Shown here: positions 45,952 through 55,880 of the stretch, one piece after another
How the letters are laid out: each line of letters starts with the position of its first letter
Position numbering within the stretch: the stretch's first letter is position 1
From: Ignavibacteria bacterium
Lineage (GTDB): Bacteria > Bacteroidota > Ignavibacteria > Ch128b
DNA length: 64,000 nt
Assembly (NCBI GenBank): GCA_013177855.1
Contig: JABLYA010000001.1
Span: forward strand, 1 to 64,000
Reading direction: 5' to 3'
The notes under the pieces: model-generated
Told to the model about the DNA's origin: nothing
What the model saw: only the letters and a program-made list of their open reading frames with translations
Databases searched by the model: none
Program-made: the position numbers and the translations under genes

Positions 45952-45976
45952 TAACTAATTTTGTGTGATGAACAAA

Positions 45977-46006
45977 GAAGGAACGGTTAAGAGCCGTTCC
46001 TTTTTT
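45977..46006 (+). terminator. Rho-independent terminator
   Basis: Stem AAGGAACGG/CCGTTCCTT with loop TTAAGAG followed by TTTTTG; 26 bases after the T9SS gene. Confidence 0.88.
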
Positions 46007-46214
46007 GTTTTAAATTGTCTGGAAAAATGTTTGTGAAGTCTTTTCAATGAAGACGAAGAAAAACATCCGTCAATCACAGATTAAACGAATTATCCCGAAT
46101 TTTAATGAAAATTAAAATTGTAGGAATTCCGCTTGGGCTCAATGTGAATATCCAATAATGGTGTTGGGAAAAAAGTAAAGTTAAAAAATTAAATAACCCA
46201 AGAGGGTTCAATTA

Positions 46215-46500
46215 CAATAAATTGCAGATTAACGCAAATAAAGATCCGCGAAAATCTGCGACATCTGCGAGACATCATATTTCGTACAGATTACGCAGAT
46301 TGACGCAGATAAAAAAATCAGTGAGCTAAGTTATCTCACGCAGATTGCGCAGATTGACGCAGATAAAAAAATCAGTGAGCCAAGTTGTATAACGCAGATT
46401 GCGTGGATTGACGAAGATAAAGAGATCTGCGAAAATCTGCGGTATCTGCGAGACCCAATAATTTTCACGCAGATTGCGCGGATTGACGCAGAAAGGGATG
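46215..46500. repeat. CGCAGATT-type repeat array (family B)
   Basis: About four units of family B. The region 46007-46214 before it shows nothing recognised. Confidence 0.9.
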
Positions 46501-46566
46501 TAATTATCACCGACAATTTAACAGAAAAAGATTTCATAGTGCTGGAATTTATTATTGATCTTTTAA

Positions 46567-46641
46567 TGTCACTCCTTCGGAGTTTTGATTTTTTTATTTG
46601 TATGAATTTCATTCTATAATAATTACACCACTTCGTGGTTA
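46567..46641. repeat. Triloop-hairpin element (family D), copy 1
   Basis: GTCACTCCTTCGGAGTTTTG about 60 bases before CACCACTTCGTGGTTAA. Both are five- or four-base stems closed by TTC. The same pair recurs at 47088-47160, 47739-47812 and 48070-48147. Confidence 0.88.
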
Positions 46642-46794
46642 ATTTTTCATTAATCACAACGAAGAAAATTTTTTTGAAATATCTAAATCTGAATAGACAA
46701 CACAATTGTTCTGGTTCTACTCGAAAACCGGCACTGCGTTCATCGGTCTTAGAGTAATGAAGTGTATTGAGAAGACCGATGGAATACATACGCA

Positions 46795-47030
46795 AAGGTT
46801 GTCTCGATACATCCCTCTTCAATATCACCCTGAACTTATTTCAATGTCACCCTGAACTGGTTTCAGGGTCTCCTCTATTAAAATATTAGATGCCGAAACA
46901 AGTTCGGCTTGACAGCTACGGTATTTCAACAAAATACAATTTGTCAATTTCGTTGTCACCCTGAACTCGTTTCAGGGTCTCCTCTGTTAAAATATTAGAT
47001 GCCGAAACAAGTTCGGCATGACATTGTGAA
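46795..47030. repeat. Family C mosaic, inverted orientation
   Basis: GGTTGTCTCGATACATCCCT opens the block, followed by repeated TCACCCTGAACT..TTTCAGGG and ATGCCGAAACAAGTTCGGC palindromes. It is the reverse complement relative of 3102-3420 and 53418-53935. Confidence 0.88.
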
Positions 47031-47087
47031 CAATGAATGAACATCGCAAAATTTTCGAACGATAAAATTTTGAAATTGATTTGATAA

Positions 47088-47250
47088 TGTCACTCCTTCG
47101 GAGTTTTGGTTTTCGTGTTCTGTCAATTTAATTCTATAATAATTTCACCACTTCGTGGTTAATTCTACAAATAGATCGCTCCGATGGAGCTTTAATATTT
47201 TTTTTTTGTCTTTTCTACAAATAGGTCGCTTCTACGAAGCTTTTTTAAAT
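47088..47250. repeat. Triloop-hairpin elements (family D), copy 2 and tail elements
   Basis: The CACTCCTTCGGAGT / CACCACTTCGTGG pair, then two units of CTACAAATAGATCGCTCCGA-TGGAGC and CTACAAATAGGTCGCTTCTA-CGAAGC. Confidence 0.85.
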
Positions 47251-47374
47251 TCATTGAAAACGAAAATTTAACTACAGACAATAAAAAATATCTTCTAAAA
47301 ATCTATAAAGGATTTTTTTTGAAAAAATCGCAAAATGATAATCTGGATGAAGCAACAAAAGCTTAGTTAGAAAA

Positions 47375-47590
47375 ATGTGAAATTGCATAGCAACGATCTA
47401 TTTATAGAAAAAATGTTGATCAATTCCCAGATAATGTCGCAAAGCGATGACCTATTTGTAGAAAAAATATTAAACAATCCCAAAATTAAAGTTACGTAGC
47501 AACGATCTATTTGTAGAGAGAATTTTTAACAACCCCCAAATTAAAGTCGCGTAGCAACGACCTAATTGTACTAAAAATAATTTTTTGCTA
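47375..47590. repeat. CGATCTATTTGTAG repeat, four copies
   Basis: Four units at about 55-base spacing of GTCGCGTAGCAACGACCTAT with TTGTAGAAAAAAT tails. They are the reverse orientation of the CTACAAATAGATCG elements at 47167-47250. Confidence 0.85.
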
Positions 47591-47738
47591 CATAAAAAAT
47601 TAAATCCAGAATGGATGGAATTATTATAGGGAAGGATAAAACACACACAAAAAGTAAAATCCTGAAGGGATTACATTATGAATAACGAATGGATGGTCAA
47701 AATTTTATAACGCTGGAATTTTATTATTAAAATTATAA

Positions 47739-47812
47739 TGTCACTCCTTCGGAGTTTGGATTATTGTGCTTGTGTACATTACATTCTATAATAATTTCAC
47801 CACTTCGTGGTT
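47739..47812. repeat. Triloop-hairpin element (family D), copy 3
   Basis: Same pair of hairpins and spacing as copy 1; the inner stretch (TTGTGCTTGTGTACATT) is shared with copy 4. Confidence 0.88.
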
Positions 47813-48069
47813 GATTATTTACCAACAGATTAAACCAAAGAAGATAGTAACAACAGCCAAGTAGCGAGATTAATTGAAATGGATTTTACGTTTTTAGAAC
47901 AATTTTTATCATTTTATCTGTCAATAAAAAAATTAAATCCAGAATGGATGAAATTATTATAGGAAAAGTTGCTGGGATAGGAAATTATAAATCCCGAAGG
48001 GATGACATTGTGAGCAACGAATGAATAATCAAAATTTCATATAGTTAGAAATTTACGATTAATTTGTTA

Positions 48070-48147
48070 TGTCACTCCTTCGGAGTTTGGATTTTTGTGC
48101 TTGTGTACATTTCATTCTATCTATAATAATTTCACCACTTCGTGGTT
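48070..48147. repeat. Triloop-hairpin element (family D), copy 4
   Basis: Same pair of hairpins as copy 3. Nothing else is recognised in the remaining 290 bases before the peptidase gene. Confidence 0.88.
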
Positions 48148-48439
48148 GTGTGTTTTTGATAAATTATTTCAATCAATTTAATTAAAGGCTAATCTGAAGA
48201 GCGGGATGGATGATAAATAACATTTTATTTTGATTATGAAAAAATTATAAAAAGAAACCTGGAAGGTTTCATTACAATTTTATGTGCACAATATTTTAGT
48301 GATAATCTTCCTCAAAGAATTTTGAAATTCAAATTCAATTTCTTCTTCTTTGAAACAAAAATTATTCACGACGACTTGTTAATCTTTATCTTGCAAAACA
48401 TTAATTGAAAATACATTACCAAATCTTATTTTTGACTCG

Positions 48440-50119
48440 ATGAAAAAATTATTTGTCATAGGCTTTATTCATTTAATCTTTTTATTGAACCTTTACTCGT
48501 TTCTTCTCAAATCGAATGATTTTCCCTTCATTAAAAAAGATTTTATTGGATTTATTTATGATCAATCTCAATCATTTATTTTTCAAACTAAAATAGATAC
48601 AATTTATGATGACCTTAAAAACATTTATTCAATCGATTCAATCTTTCTAGACTTATTCATTGATTACGAAAAAGAACAGGTTAACGGAATAGAAGAACTT
48701 TATATCACTCTATTTGATAACAATTTTCCAAATTATCTGATATTTGATTGCGGCAGAAATATCAGGATAAAAAATATAATTCGAGATCAAAAACATTTAA
48801 TCCCATTTTTCCAGAAGAACAATTTCCTATTCATTAAAAACATAAATCCTTCTAAAAATCTAAAACTCGAAATTCATTACACTTTTAAGTTTGAAGAAAG
48901 ATTTTACAAAGGCTTTATTTTTGATAAATCTCGAAATCACTTCTATACTTTAAGTGAACCAAACTTTGCAAAATATTGGTACATCTGCAAAGAAGATCCA
49001 TCAGAAAAATTTCTCGCAAAAGTTTCTATTACCGTTCCTAAAAATATTAAAGCAGTCTCAAATGGAATTTTAATTGATACGATCAAAATTAAAGAAGGCT
49101 GGAAAAAATTTGTCTATGCTTCGAATTACCCAATTAATCATTATTTATTGTTTGTCGCTGGCGGTGAGTATGAAATAATAAAAGATTTTGCTTCGTGGAA
49201 CAAAAATGAAGAAAAATTAAATCTGGAACATTTTGTTTTCAAGGAAACTTGCAGTAGAGCAAAGGATGATCTTGAATTAATTAAGGTTATCTACAATCGA
49301 TTAAAACCATTTGTGGGTGAATATCCATTTATAAAAGAACTTTATGGAATTGTAGAAGTCAGCTGGCAATTTGGCGGTATGGAACACCAGACGAGAAGTA
49401 CAATTTCAACAAATGCATTTAAAGGATTGTATTCAGCATACAGTTTACAGGCACACGAATTTGCTCATCAATGGTTTGGTAATTATGTAACATGCAAAAG
49501 CTGGAAAGACATCTGGCTAAATGAAGGATTTGCAACTTATTTTGAAAATCTTGCTTATTTAAAGGAAAATGAACCTATTAAAGTAGATTTACCCAATTTA
49601 GATTTTTATGGAAGTGTCTATAAAACCGATGGATTTGTTTTCTCAAGAACAGTTTACGACAAAGGTGCATGGATACTGGAAATGTTGAGGGCAGAAATTG
49701 GTAATGAAAAGTTCTTTAAGGTTATAAAAGAGTATTTGAAAAAATTTCAATATTCAAGTGCATCAACTGAAGATTTTATTTCCATCGTTAATAAGGTAAG
49801 TGGAAAAGATTACAATTGGTTTTTCAGGCAATGGTTATTTTCAAGAATTGATAAGCCCTATTATGAAATTAAATTTACTTCAGAAAAAAAGTTTAATGAT
49901 TATTTTTGCATTGTAGATTTAAAACAAATTCAACCTGAAATGATTTTCAAAGCAAATCTTGAGGTAAAATTAATATTTGAAGATGGATCGGAGCGAACTA
50001 TTAATGTTTTCAATAATACAAGACATCAGATTTTATCTTTTGTTTCTCAACAAAAAATAAAACAGGTTCTGGTTGATCCTGAAAATAAAATTCTCAAAGA
50101 AGCGGTCTATAAAAATTAG
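48440..50119 (+). CDS. M1 family metallopeptidase (aminopeptidase N-like)
   Basis: 559 residues, short for the M1 family because the large C-terminal helical domain is missing. The zinc site is complete: HEFAH near residue 339 and the third ligand Glu 19 residues after the second His (IWLNEGFATYFE). FGGMEHQT stands for the usual exopeptidase GAMEN motif; the final His in place of Asn is a variation. An N-terminal hydrophobic segment (about 1-24) implies export to the periplasm or outer membrane. Only 8 bases separate it from the lpxH-like gene. Confidence 0.92.
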   Translation: MKKLFVIGFIHLIFLLNLYSFLLKSNDFPFIKKDFIGFIYDQSQSFIFQTKIDTIYDDLKNIYSIDSIFLDLFIDYEKEQVNGIEELYITLFDNNFPNYLIFDCGRNIRIKNIIRDQKHLIPFFQKNNFLFIKNINPSKNLKLEIHYTFKFEERFYKGFIFDKSRNHFYTLSEPNFAKYWYICKEDPSEKFLAKVSITVPKNIKAVSNGILIDTIKIKEGWKKFVYASNYPINHYLLFVAGGEYEIIKDFASWNKNEEKLNLEHFVFKETCSRAKDDLELIKVIYNRLKPFVGEYPFIKELYGIVEVSWQFGGMEHQTRSTISTNAFKGLYSAYSLQAHEFAHQWFGNYVTCKSWKDIWLNEGFATYFENLAYLKENEPIKVDLPNLDFYGSVYKTDGFVFSRTVYDKGAWILEMLRAEIGNEKFFKVIKEYLKKFQYSSASTEDFISIVNKVSGKDYNWFFRQWLFSRIDKPYYEIKFTSEKKFNDYFCIVDLKQIQPEMIFKANLEVKLIFEDGSERTINVFNNTRHQILSFVSQQKIKQVLVDPENKILKEAVYKN

Positions 50120-50127
50120 AGGTAAAA

Positions 50128-50847
50128 TTGAGCAAAGTTTATTTTGTTTCTGATACACATTTTGGTTTTTATGAATACGAAAGAGAAAAACCATTGATTG
50201 AGAAGTTTGAAAATCTCTGCAATTTAATCTGCCAGGATAAAGGTTCGCTTTATATTTTAGGTGATCTATTTGATTATTGGTTTGAATATAAATCTGTAAT
50301 CCAGAAATATTCATACCGCATTTTGACCTGTCTTGAAAAAATTTCAGAGAGGGGGGTAAAGATTGTTTATTTAATTGGTAATCATGATTTTGCTCACCGA
50401 GATTTATTTGAAAAACAATTGAATATTAGATTGAGTGAAAATCCAATCAGTGAAGTCATACTTGGTAAAAAATTTTTATTAGCTCATGGAGATGGTTTGA
50501 TTGGGAATGATACAGGTTATAAAATTTTAAAATCAATCGTGAGAAATAAAAACTTGCAATCACTTTATTCAAAACTGCATCCAAATGTTGGTATTGGACT
50601 TGCAAGATATTTTTCGAGAAAATCGAGACATTATACAAATGAAAAAGATTATGGTGAAAGTGATTATTTGTTTCAGTATGCAAAGGAAAAAATAAATGAA
50701 GGTTATGATTATGTTGTTATGGGTCATTCTCATAAATTCAGATTCGAAGTGATAGATGGAGGTTATTATATTAATCTTGGAAGCTGGTTAATTAAACCAG
50801 CCTATGGCTTATTTGATGGGAAAAATTTTGAAATAAAATATCTATGA
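50128..50847 (+). CDS. lpxH: UDP-2,3-diacylglucosamine diphosphatase-like phosphoesterase
   Basis: 239-residue calcineurin-type metallophosphatase, starting at TTG 50128 with AGAGGT upstream. The metal motifs are in order: SDTHFG, GDLFDYWFEY, GNHDFAHRD, LLAHGDGL and GHSHKFRFE. This set, with YWFEY after GDLFD, is typical of LpxH, which makes lipid X in lipid A synthesis at the inner membrane. General UDP-sugar or other phosphatase activity remains possible. Confidence 0.85.
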   Translation: MSKVYFVSDTHFGFYEYEREKPLIEKFENLCNLICQDKGSLYILGDLFDYWFEYKSVIQKYSYRILTCLEKISERGVKIVYLIGNHDFAHRDLFEKQLNIRLSENPISEVILGKKFLLAHGDGLIGNDTGYKILKSIVRNKNLQSLYSKLHPNVGIGLARYFSRKSRHYTNEKDYGESDYLFQYAKEKINEGYDYVVMGHSHKFRFEVIDGGYYINLGSWLIKPAYGLFDGKNFEIKYL

Positions 50848-50855
50848 ATTAAACG

Positions 50856-53174
50856 GTGAGTGGAATGGCAGGTAAAAAAATTTCACGAGATGAAATTTAC
50901 AGATATCTAAAAAATGGAGAGTTTAGAAAGAATACGCATAGAAAATTTTATCAAAGGCATAAAAAGAGCATATTGATTACACTTGGTTTAGCAATAATAT
51001 TTTTTATTGCATTTGTTGTTTACATTTTTAGCGGGCTGCCATCATTTGAAGAACTTGAAAATCCAAGACCTTACTACGCTTCTAATGTTTATGCTTATGA
51101 CGGCAGATTAATTGGGCAATTTTATATTCAAAATAGAATTGAGGTCGGGATTGACTCAATTCCAAAACATCTAATTAATGCATTAATTGCAACAGAGGAT
51201 AGAAAATTTTACTCTCATTGGGGAATTGATCTTGACAGAATTGCGAAAGCAATTTTCTTGAATGTAATTACATTATCTCGAAAAAGCGGCGGGGCAAGTA
51301 CAATCACACAGCAGCTTGCAAGAAATTTATATAAGCTTGTTGAGAAAGAACAGAATGCTCTTGATCTTGCATTAAGAAAATTCAGGGAAATGATTACGGC
51401 TGTTCAACTTGAAAGAACATTCACCAAAAATGAAATTCTTGAAATGTACTTAAACATTAGTTACTTCGGAAGAGGAAATTATGGAATTGAGGCAGCTGCT
51501 AGAAATTATTTTGGAAAGACGGTTAAACAACTAACTCTTCGAGAATCAACCATATTGATTTCTCTTTTAAGAAATCCTACTTTTTATGATCCTATTAGAA
51601 GACCTGAGAATTCTTATGGTCGCTCAAAACTTATTTTAAAACTTATGTTAGAGCAGGGATTTATAACAGAGAATGAATATAACAAAGCATTAAAAGAAGT
51701 AGTTGAATTTAAGAAAGCCCCTGAATTTACTTCGACAATTGCACCACACTTCCTTGAATATGTCAGGCAGCAGCTTGTTCAAAGAGCTGAAAAATATGAA
51801 GTTGATTTATATCGTGATGGATTGAATATTTTTACAACACTTGATTATGATATGCAGAAACATGCAAATGCAGCAGTTCAGGAACACTTAAAAGAATTTC
51901 AACCATTGTTTGAAAAATCGTGGGATTGGAAAAAGAACAAAGATAAGTTAGAGTATTACCTAACAAAAGCAATTAAATCTAATCCCGAGTACATTTCAGC
52001 GGAAAGCGAAGACGAGAAAAAATTTATTGAAACTAGATTAAGGAATAATCCTCATTTTGTTGATTCGGTTAAACACGATGCACTAAAGATCGAAGTAGGT
52101 TTTGTTGTGATAGATCCGAGAAACGGACATATTAAAGCTATGGTTGGCGGTTCAAATTTAAACTTTATGTATGGATTAAATCACGTGACTCAAATCAAGA
52201 GACAGCCAGGGTCAGCTTTTAAACCGATTGTTTATACCGTTGCAGTTGATAATGGTTTTCCTATTGCTGGTCAAATTTTAAATGAGCCTATAACTATCAG
52301 AACTGGCAATCAAGTTTATTCACCGAAAAATTCAGATGGGAAATATGGTGGATATTTAAGTCTAAGAAAAGCGTTGGCATTATCAGTAAATGTTGTTTCT
52401 GTTAGACTAATTTATGAAGGACTTGCACCATTAAACGAAATTCCTATTTACGCAAAGAAACTCGGTATAAAGAGCAAGATCAATCCATACTATTCAATTG
52501 CACTAGGCACATCAGAAGTTTCGCCGCTGGAATTAACGTCAGCTTTTTCGACGTTTGCAAATGGTGGAATTCATAACGAGCCAATTGGAATAATTCGAGT
52601 AGAAGATAAGAATGGACTTCTAATTGAAGAATTTAAATCGGAAATGAATTTTGCTATTTCACCTCAGACAGCTTACTTGATGACTGAGTTGATGAGGGGA
52701 GTTGTTGATTTTGGAACAGCTGTCGGTATTAGAAGATTTTTTAGTCTTCCAGCTGCAGGCAAAACGGGTACAACTCAAGATTTTACAGATGCCTGGTTTG
52801 TTGGATATACTCCAAGCTTGTGTGCTGGTGTCTGGGTTGGATTTGATGATCAAAATACTAAGTTTACTGGATGGTATGGGCAGGGAGCAAGAGCAGCTGC
52901 TCCAATCTGGGGAAGATTTATGCAAAAAGTTTATAATGACAGAAATATTAATTTACCATTTATGGATTTTGAGGAACCTGAAGGAATTGAATACAAAACA
53001 TTTTGTGCCCAGACATTACAAACAGGAAATCCAAAGCTTGCGACTGATTATTGTCCAGAAAAAGTTACTGATCTGGTAAATTCAAAATTTACTTATGATT
53101 ATTGTGATATTCATACATCAAGTGATTATACTCCAGTTGAAGTGGATACGACTAAAGTTAAGATTGACTGGTAG
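50856..53174 (+). CDS. Penicillin-binding protein 1A, bifunctional transglycosylase/transpeptidase
   Basis: About 770 residues; ATG 50865 (MAGKKISRDEIYRYL) is a likelier start than GTG 50856, adding or removing three residues only. One membrane anchor lies at about 40-60. The GT51 transglycosylase domain shows ATEDRKFYSHWGID, SGGASTITQQLARN and ERTFTKNEILEMYLN; the transpeptidase has the SxxK serine in QPGSAFKP (about 452), SVN near 513 and KTGTT near 636. It polymerises and cross-links peptidoglycan. The C terminus has a short acidic tail with several Cys-containing motifs. Confidence 0.95.
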   Translation: MSGMAGKKISRDEIYRYLKNGEFRKNTHRKFYQRHKKSILITLGLAIIFFIAFVVYIFSGLPSFEELENPRPYYASNVYAYDGRLIGQFYIQNRIEVGIDSIPKHLINALIATEDRKFYSHWGIDLDRIAKAIFLNVITLSRKSGGASTITQQLARNLYKLVEKEQNALDLALRKFREMITAVQLERTFTKNEILEMYLNISYFGRGNYGIEAAARNYFGKTVKQLTLRESTILISLLRNPTFYDPIRRPENSYGRSKLILKLMLEQGFITENEYNKALKEVVEFKKAPEFTSTIAPHFLEYVRQQLVQRAEKYEVDLYRDGLNIFTTLDYDMQKHANAAVQEHLKEFQPLFEKSWDWKKNKDKLEYYLTKAIKSNPEYISAESEDEKKFIETRLRNNPHFVDSVKHDALKIEVGFVVIDPRNGHIKAMVGGSNLNFMYGLNHVTQIKRQPGSAFKPIVYTVAVDNGFPIAGQILNEPITIRTGNQVYSPKNSDGKYGGYLSLRKALALSVNVVSVRLIYEGLAPLNEIPIYAKKLGIKSKINPYYSIALGTSEVSPLELTSAFSTFANGGIHNEPIGIIRVEDKNGLLIEEFKSEMNFAISPQTAYLMTELMRGVVDFGTAVGIRRFFSLPAAGKTGTTQDFTDAWFVGYTPSLCAGVWVGFDDQNTKFTGWYGQGARAAAPIWGRFMQKVYNDRNINLPFMDFEEPEGIEYKTFCAQTLQTGNPKLATDYCPEKVTDLVNSKFTYDYCDIHTSSDYTPVEVDTTKVKIDW

Positions 53175-53224
53175 TTAAGAGGTAAATCTTATAATCTTAA
53201 TCGATTTAAGTTTTCAAATTTTAT

Positions 53225-53430
53225 CAGTGAAAATCTGCGCACATCTGCGTATACCATTTTTTTAAAGTTTAAGATAGGACACGGATGAACACTGATTTAT
53301 AAGGATTTGCACAGATTGAAAAATTTATCTGTGAAGATTTGTGATTTTATCTGTATTTATCTGTGTTCTATTAAGAAAATAAAAATGGGAAACGGATGAA
53401 CACAGATTTAGACGGATAAAAAATTTGGTA
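53225..53430. repeat. Family A repeat cluster
   Basis: ACACGGAT/ATCTGTGTT inverted repeat units preceding the family C mosaic, in the same order as at 2990-3115. Confidence 0.88.
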
Positions 53431-53935
53431 GGTCATATATAATCCTGAATCTATCGAAGAATGAAATCTTGTGGTATATCGATTGTCGAATAATCCCGAG
53501 TGAATGCAACGACAAATCGTATTTTGTTGAAAAACCTTATCTGTCATGCCGAACTTGTTTCGGTATCTATTTTTTTGACCGAGAGAGACCCTGAAACAAG
53601 TTCAGGGTGACATTGAAATTGATGAATTGTATTTTTTTGAAAGTTCTAAAAGTCATGCCGAACTTGTTTCGGCATCTAATGTTTTAACAGAGAAGACCCT
53701 GAAACAAGTTCAGGGTGACCCTGAAACAAGTTCAGGGTGACAGTGAAACAAGTTCAGCCCTGAAACAAGTTCAGGGTGACAGTGAAACGAGTTCAGCCCT
53801 GAAACAAGTTCAGGGTGACTATGAAGAGGGATGTATCGAGACAACCGACTGAGTTTGTCGAAGGGAATTTCACCCTGAGCCCAGTCGAAGGGAATTTCAT
53901 ACTGAGCTTGTCGAAGTGTGAACGTTCTGTTTTAT
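53418..53935. repeat. Family C mosaic, expanded copy
   Basis: The first about 165 bases repeat the block at 3102 nearly base for base (GATAAAAAATTTGGTAGGTC ... CGTATTTTGTTGAAAAACCT). The CCTGAAACAAGTTCAGG palindrome is more amplified here (at least six copies), and the block ends with AGAGGGATGTATCGAGACAA plus two GAGC..GTCGAAG repeats. Confidence 0.9.
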
Positions 53936-53944
53936 ATTAAAATC

Positions 53945-54107
53945 CCAAATAGAACACGGATGAACACGGATTTAGACGGATTTGCACAGATTTGAATTTT
54001 TTATCTGTGAAGATCTGTGTTCCAGCAGTGTTTATCTGTGTTCTATTAAAATCTGCTTAAATGGGACACGGATGAACACGGATTTAATCAGATTTACACA
54101 GATTGAA
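53945..54107. repeat. Family A repeat cluster
   Basis: Two inverted units after the family C block, ending 8 bases before the 3' end of the convergent phosphatase gene. Confidence 0.88.
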
Positions 54108-54114
54108 ATATCCA

Positions 54115-55740
54115 TTACTTAATTAAAGGCACACCTATACAAGCATTTGGTTCTGCAATTTTTAAAAGATTAGCTATTGTAGGAGCTATATCGACAATAA
54201 AAACTTTTTCGTTTATTGTTTGTGATGGGATTTTCCATCCATAAAAAATTAGTGGAATGTGAGTATCAAAAGTATAGGGTGTTCCGTGAGTTGTGCCCTT
54301 CTCAAGAAATCTAAACATATAACCTGGTCTTAATGTAAAAATTAGATCAGCTGACTTCGCGGGATGCCAGCCATTTAAAATTAGATTTTCATTGTCTCTC
54401 GCAGCTGATAATTTTTCAAGTTCACTTCTTCGTGCGATTGTTTGAATTTCTGGAAAAACATTCCTTAAGTAAAGTTCAATCTCTTTTTCAACTTTGTAAT
54501 AATCAAGACCATTTTTCTCAATTTCATTTCGGTCAAGATAAATAAAACCATAAGAGTAAAATTCAATAATCTTATCCGTTTTGAACTTGCGAGCAGTAAA
54601 TGCTTTTAATGAATCAAGAATTTTAGAGTTTGTAAGTTCACCTGAAGGGATTTTATTGTCTCTTAAATAAGCTGGAGTTTCAACTGCACCATGATCAGAT
54701 GTTAGAAATAAAATATAATTCTTTTGTCCAATCTCTTTGTCAAGGAATTCAATCAGATCAGCTAATTGTCTATCCAAACGTAAATAAGTATCCATCAATT
54801 CATAAGAGTAATTTCCCCAGGTGTGACCAATCAAATCAGTTGATGAAAAGCTGACAGCTAAAAAATCGGGGACAGAATTTTTACCTAGTTTCTCATTCTT
54901 AATTGCGGATTTGGCAAGCTCAACCAAAATTTCATGTACAAATGGTGTAAAAGCTAAAGCGTTGTATTTCTCAGTATCTTTTAGATCCTTAAACGAGTGA
55001 GGGAAAGATGTTTTTCCTTCTTTGAAAAAATCAGGTTCATAAGGAGATTCATCGGGAGAATTAATTTCATAAAATTTCTTATCCAGTAATAGATTCCATT
55101 CACCAGAAAGATATTTATCAGCAAGTTTGAGTTTATTAAAATTTTTAACCCACTCAGGTAAATCTTTCATATAAAAAGATGAAGAAATAAAATCTCCTGT
55201 TTTGCTATTGTACCAGAATACTCCGTCAGCTAAAAAGCCGGCAGGTAAAATTGCACCTCGATCTTTAATGGAAATTGAAATTACTTTTGATTGTTTGTTA
55301 GTGAATAGTTTCAAGGCATCGGTGATTGTCGTTGCAAGCAAGTTTTTAGGTGATTTTTTGCCTTCATCATCATTTGAGCCTATTGAAATCACATCAGGGT
55401 CATTGACGCAATAAATTGTCTTCTTTGATGCTCTATCATAAAAATCATTATTAATAATTCCATGATAATAAGGTGTTGTTCCTGTATAAATAGAAGCGTG
55501 TCCCGGCCCGGTATTGGTTGGAATGTAATTATAATGCGCATAAGTAAAATTAGAACCTTCCTTCACTAACTTTTTAAATCCTTTTTCTGAATAAAGATCA
55601 TAATATCGATATAAATCATTAAATCGCATTTGGTCAACTACGATACCAACGACTAATTTGGGCTGTTCAAGTTTTTGAGCTGAAATGTTTGTGATGAAGA
55701 ATAAAATAAAGATATAAGTGAGAAATACAACTCTTTTCAT
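54115..55740 (-). CDS. Alkaline phosphatase family protein (PafA-like)
   Basis: About 541 residues from ATG 55740, where a signal peptide starts (MKRVVFLTYIFILFFITNIS, cleavage after SAQ); an upstream ATG at 55800 would add a charged extension. LVVGIVVDQMRFNDLYRYYD, then NYIPTNTGPGHASIYTGTTP with the nucleophilic Thr, HTWGNYSYELMDTYLRLDR and FLTSDHGAVETPAYLRDN give the PafA metal site. It is a calcium- or zinc-dependent periplasmic phosphomonoesterase common in Bacteroidota. Not obviously in an operon. Confidence 0.9.
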   Translation of the reverse strand: MKRVVFLTYIFILFFITNISAQKLEQPKLVVGIVVDQMRFNDLYRYYDLYSEKGFKKLVKEGSNFTYAHYNYIPTNTGPGHASIYTGTTPYYHGIINNDFYDRASKKTIYCVNDPDVISIGSNDDEGKKSPKNLLATTITDALKLFTNKQSKVISISIKDRGAILPAGFLADGVFWYNSKTGDFISSSFYMKDLPEWVKNFNKLKLADKYLSGEWNLLLDKKFYEINSPDESPYEPDFFKEGKTSFPHSFKDLKDTEKYNALAFTPFVHEILVELAKSAIKNEKLGKNSVPDFLAVSFSSTDLIGHTWGNYSYELMDTYLRLDRQLADLIEFLDKEIGQKNYILFLTSDHGAVETPAYLRDNKIPSGELTNSKILDSLKAFTARKFKTDKIIEFYSYGFIYLDRNEIEKNGLDYYKVEKEIELYLRNVFPEIQTIARRSELEKLSAARDNENLILNGWHPAKSADLIFTLRPGYMFRFLEKGTTHGTPYTFDTHIPLIFYGWKIPSQTINEKVFIVDIAPTIANLLKIAEPNACIGVPLIK

Positions 55741-55828
55741 TTTTTTATCCAAAATTTTTTTATTTACTGCTTTATTTCTTTTTACAAATTTAAGGAACAT
55801 TTGATTAGAAGACTTTAAAAAAATTTTA

Positions 55829-55857
55829 AGCCCCGAGCTTTTTCTCGGGGCTTTTAT
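55829..55857 (-). terminator. Rho-independent terminator
   Basis: Stem AAGCCCCGAG/CTCGGGGCTT with loop CTTTTT, T run on the minus strand (AAAATTTTTTT) side and TTTT on the plus side; it lies just after the 3' end of the minus strand protease gene. Confidence 0.88.
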
Positions 55858-55880
55858 TAAAGATGTGTGATTGAGAATAA

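Noticed and set aside
46007-48439. Small RNA or tRNA gene in the large gene-free region
   Set aside because: I looked for cloverleaf arms and promoter-terminator pairs and found only short repeated hairpins.
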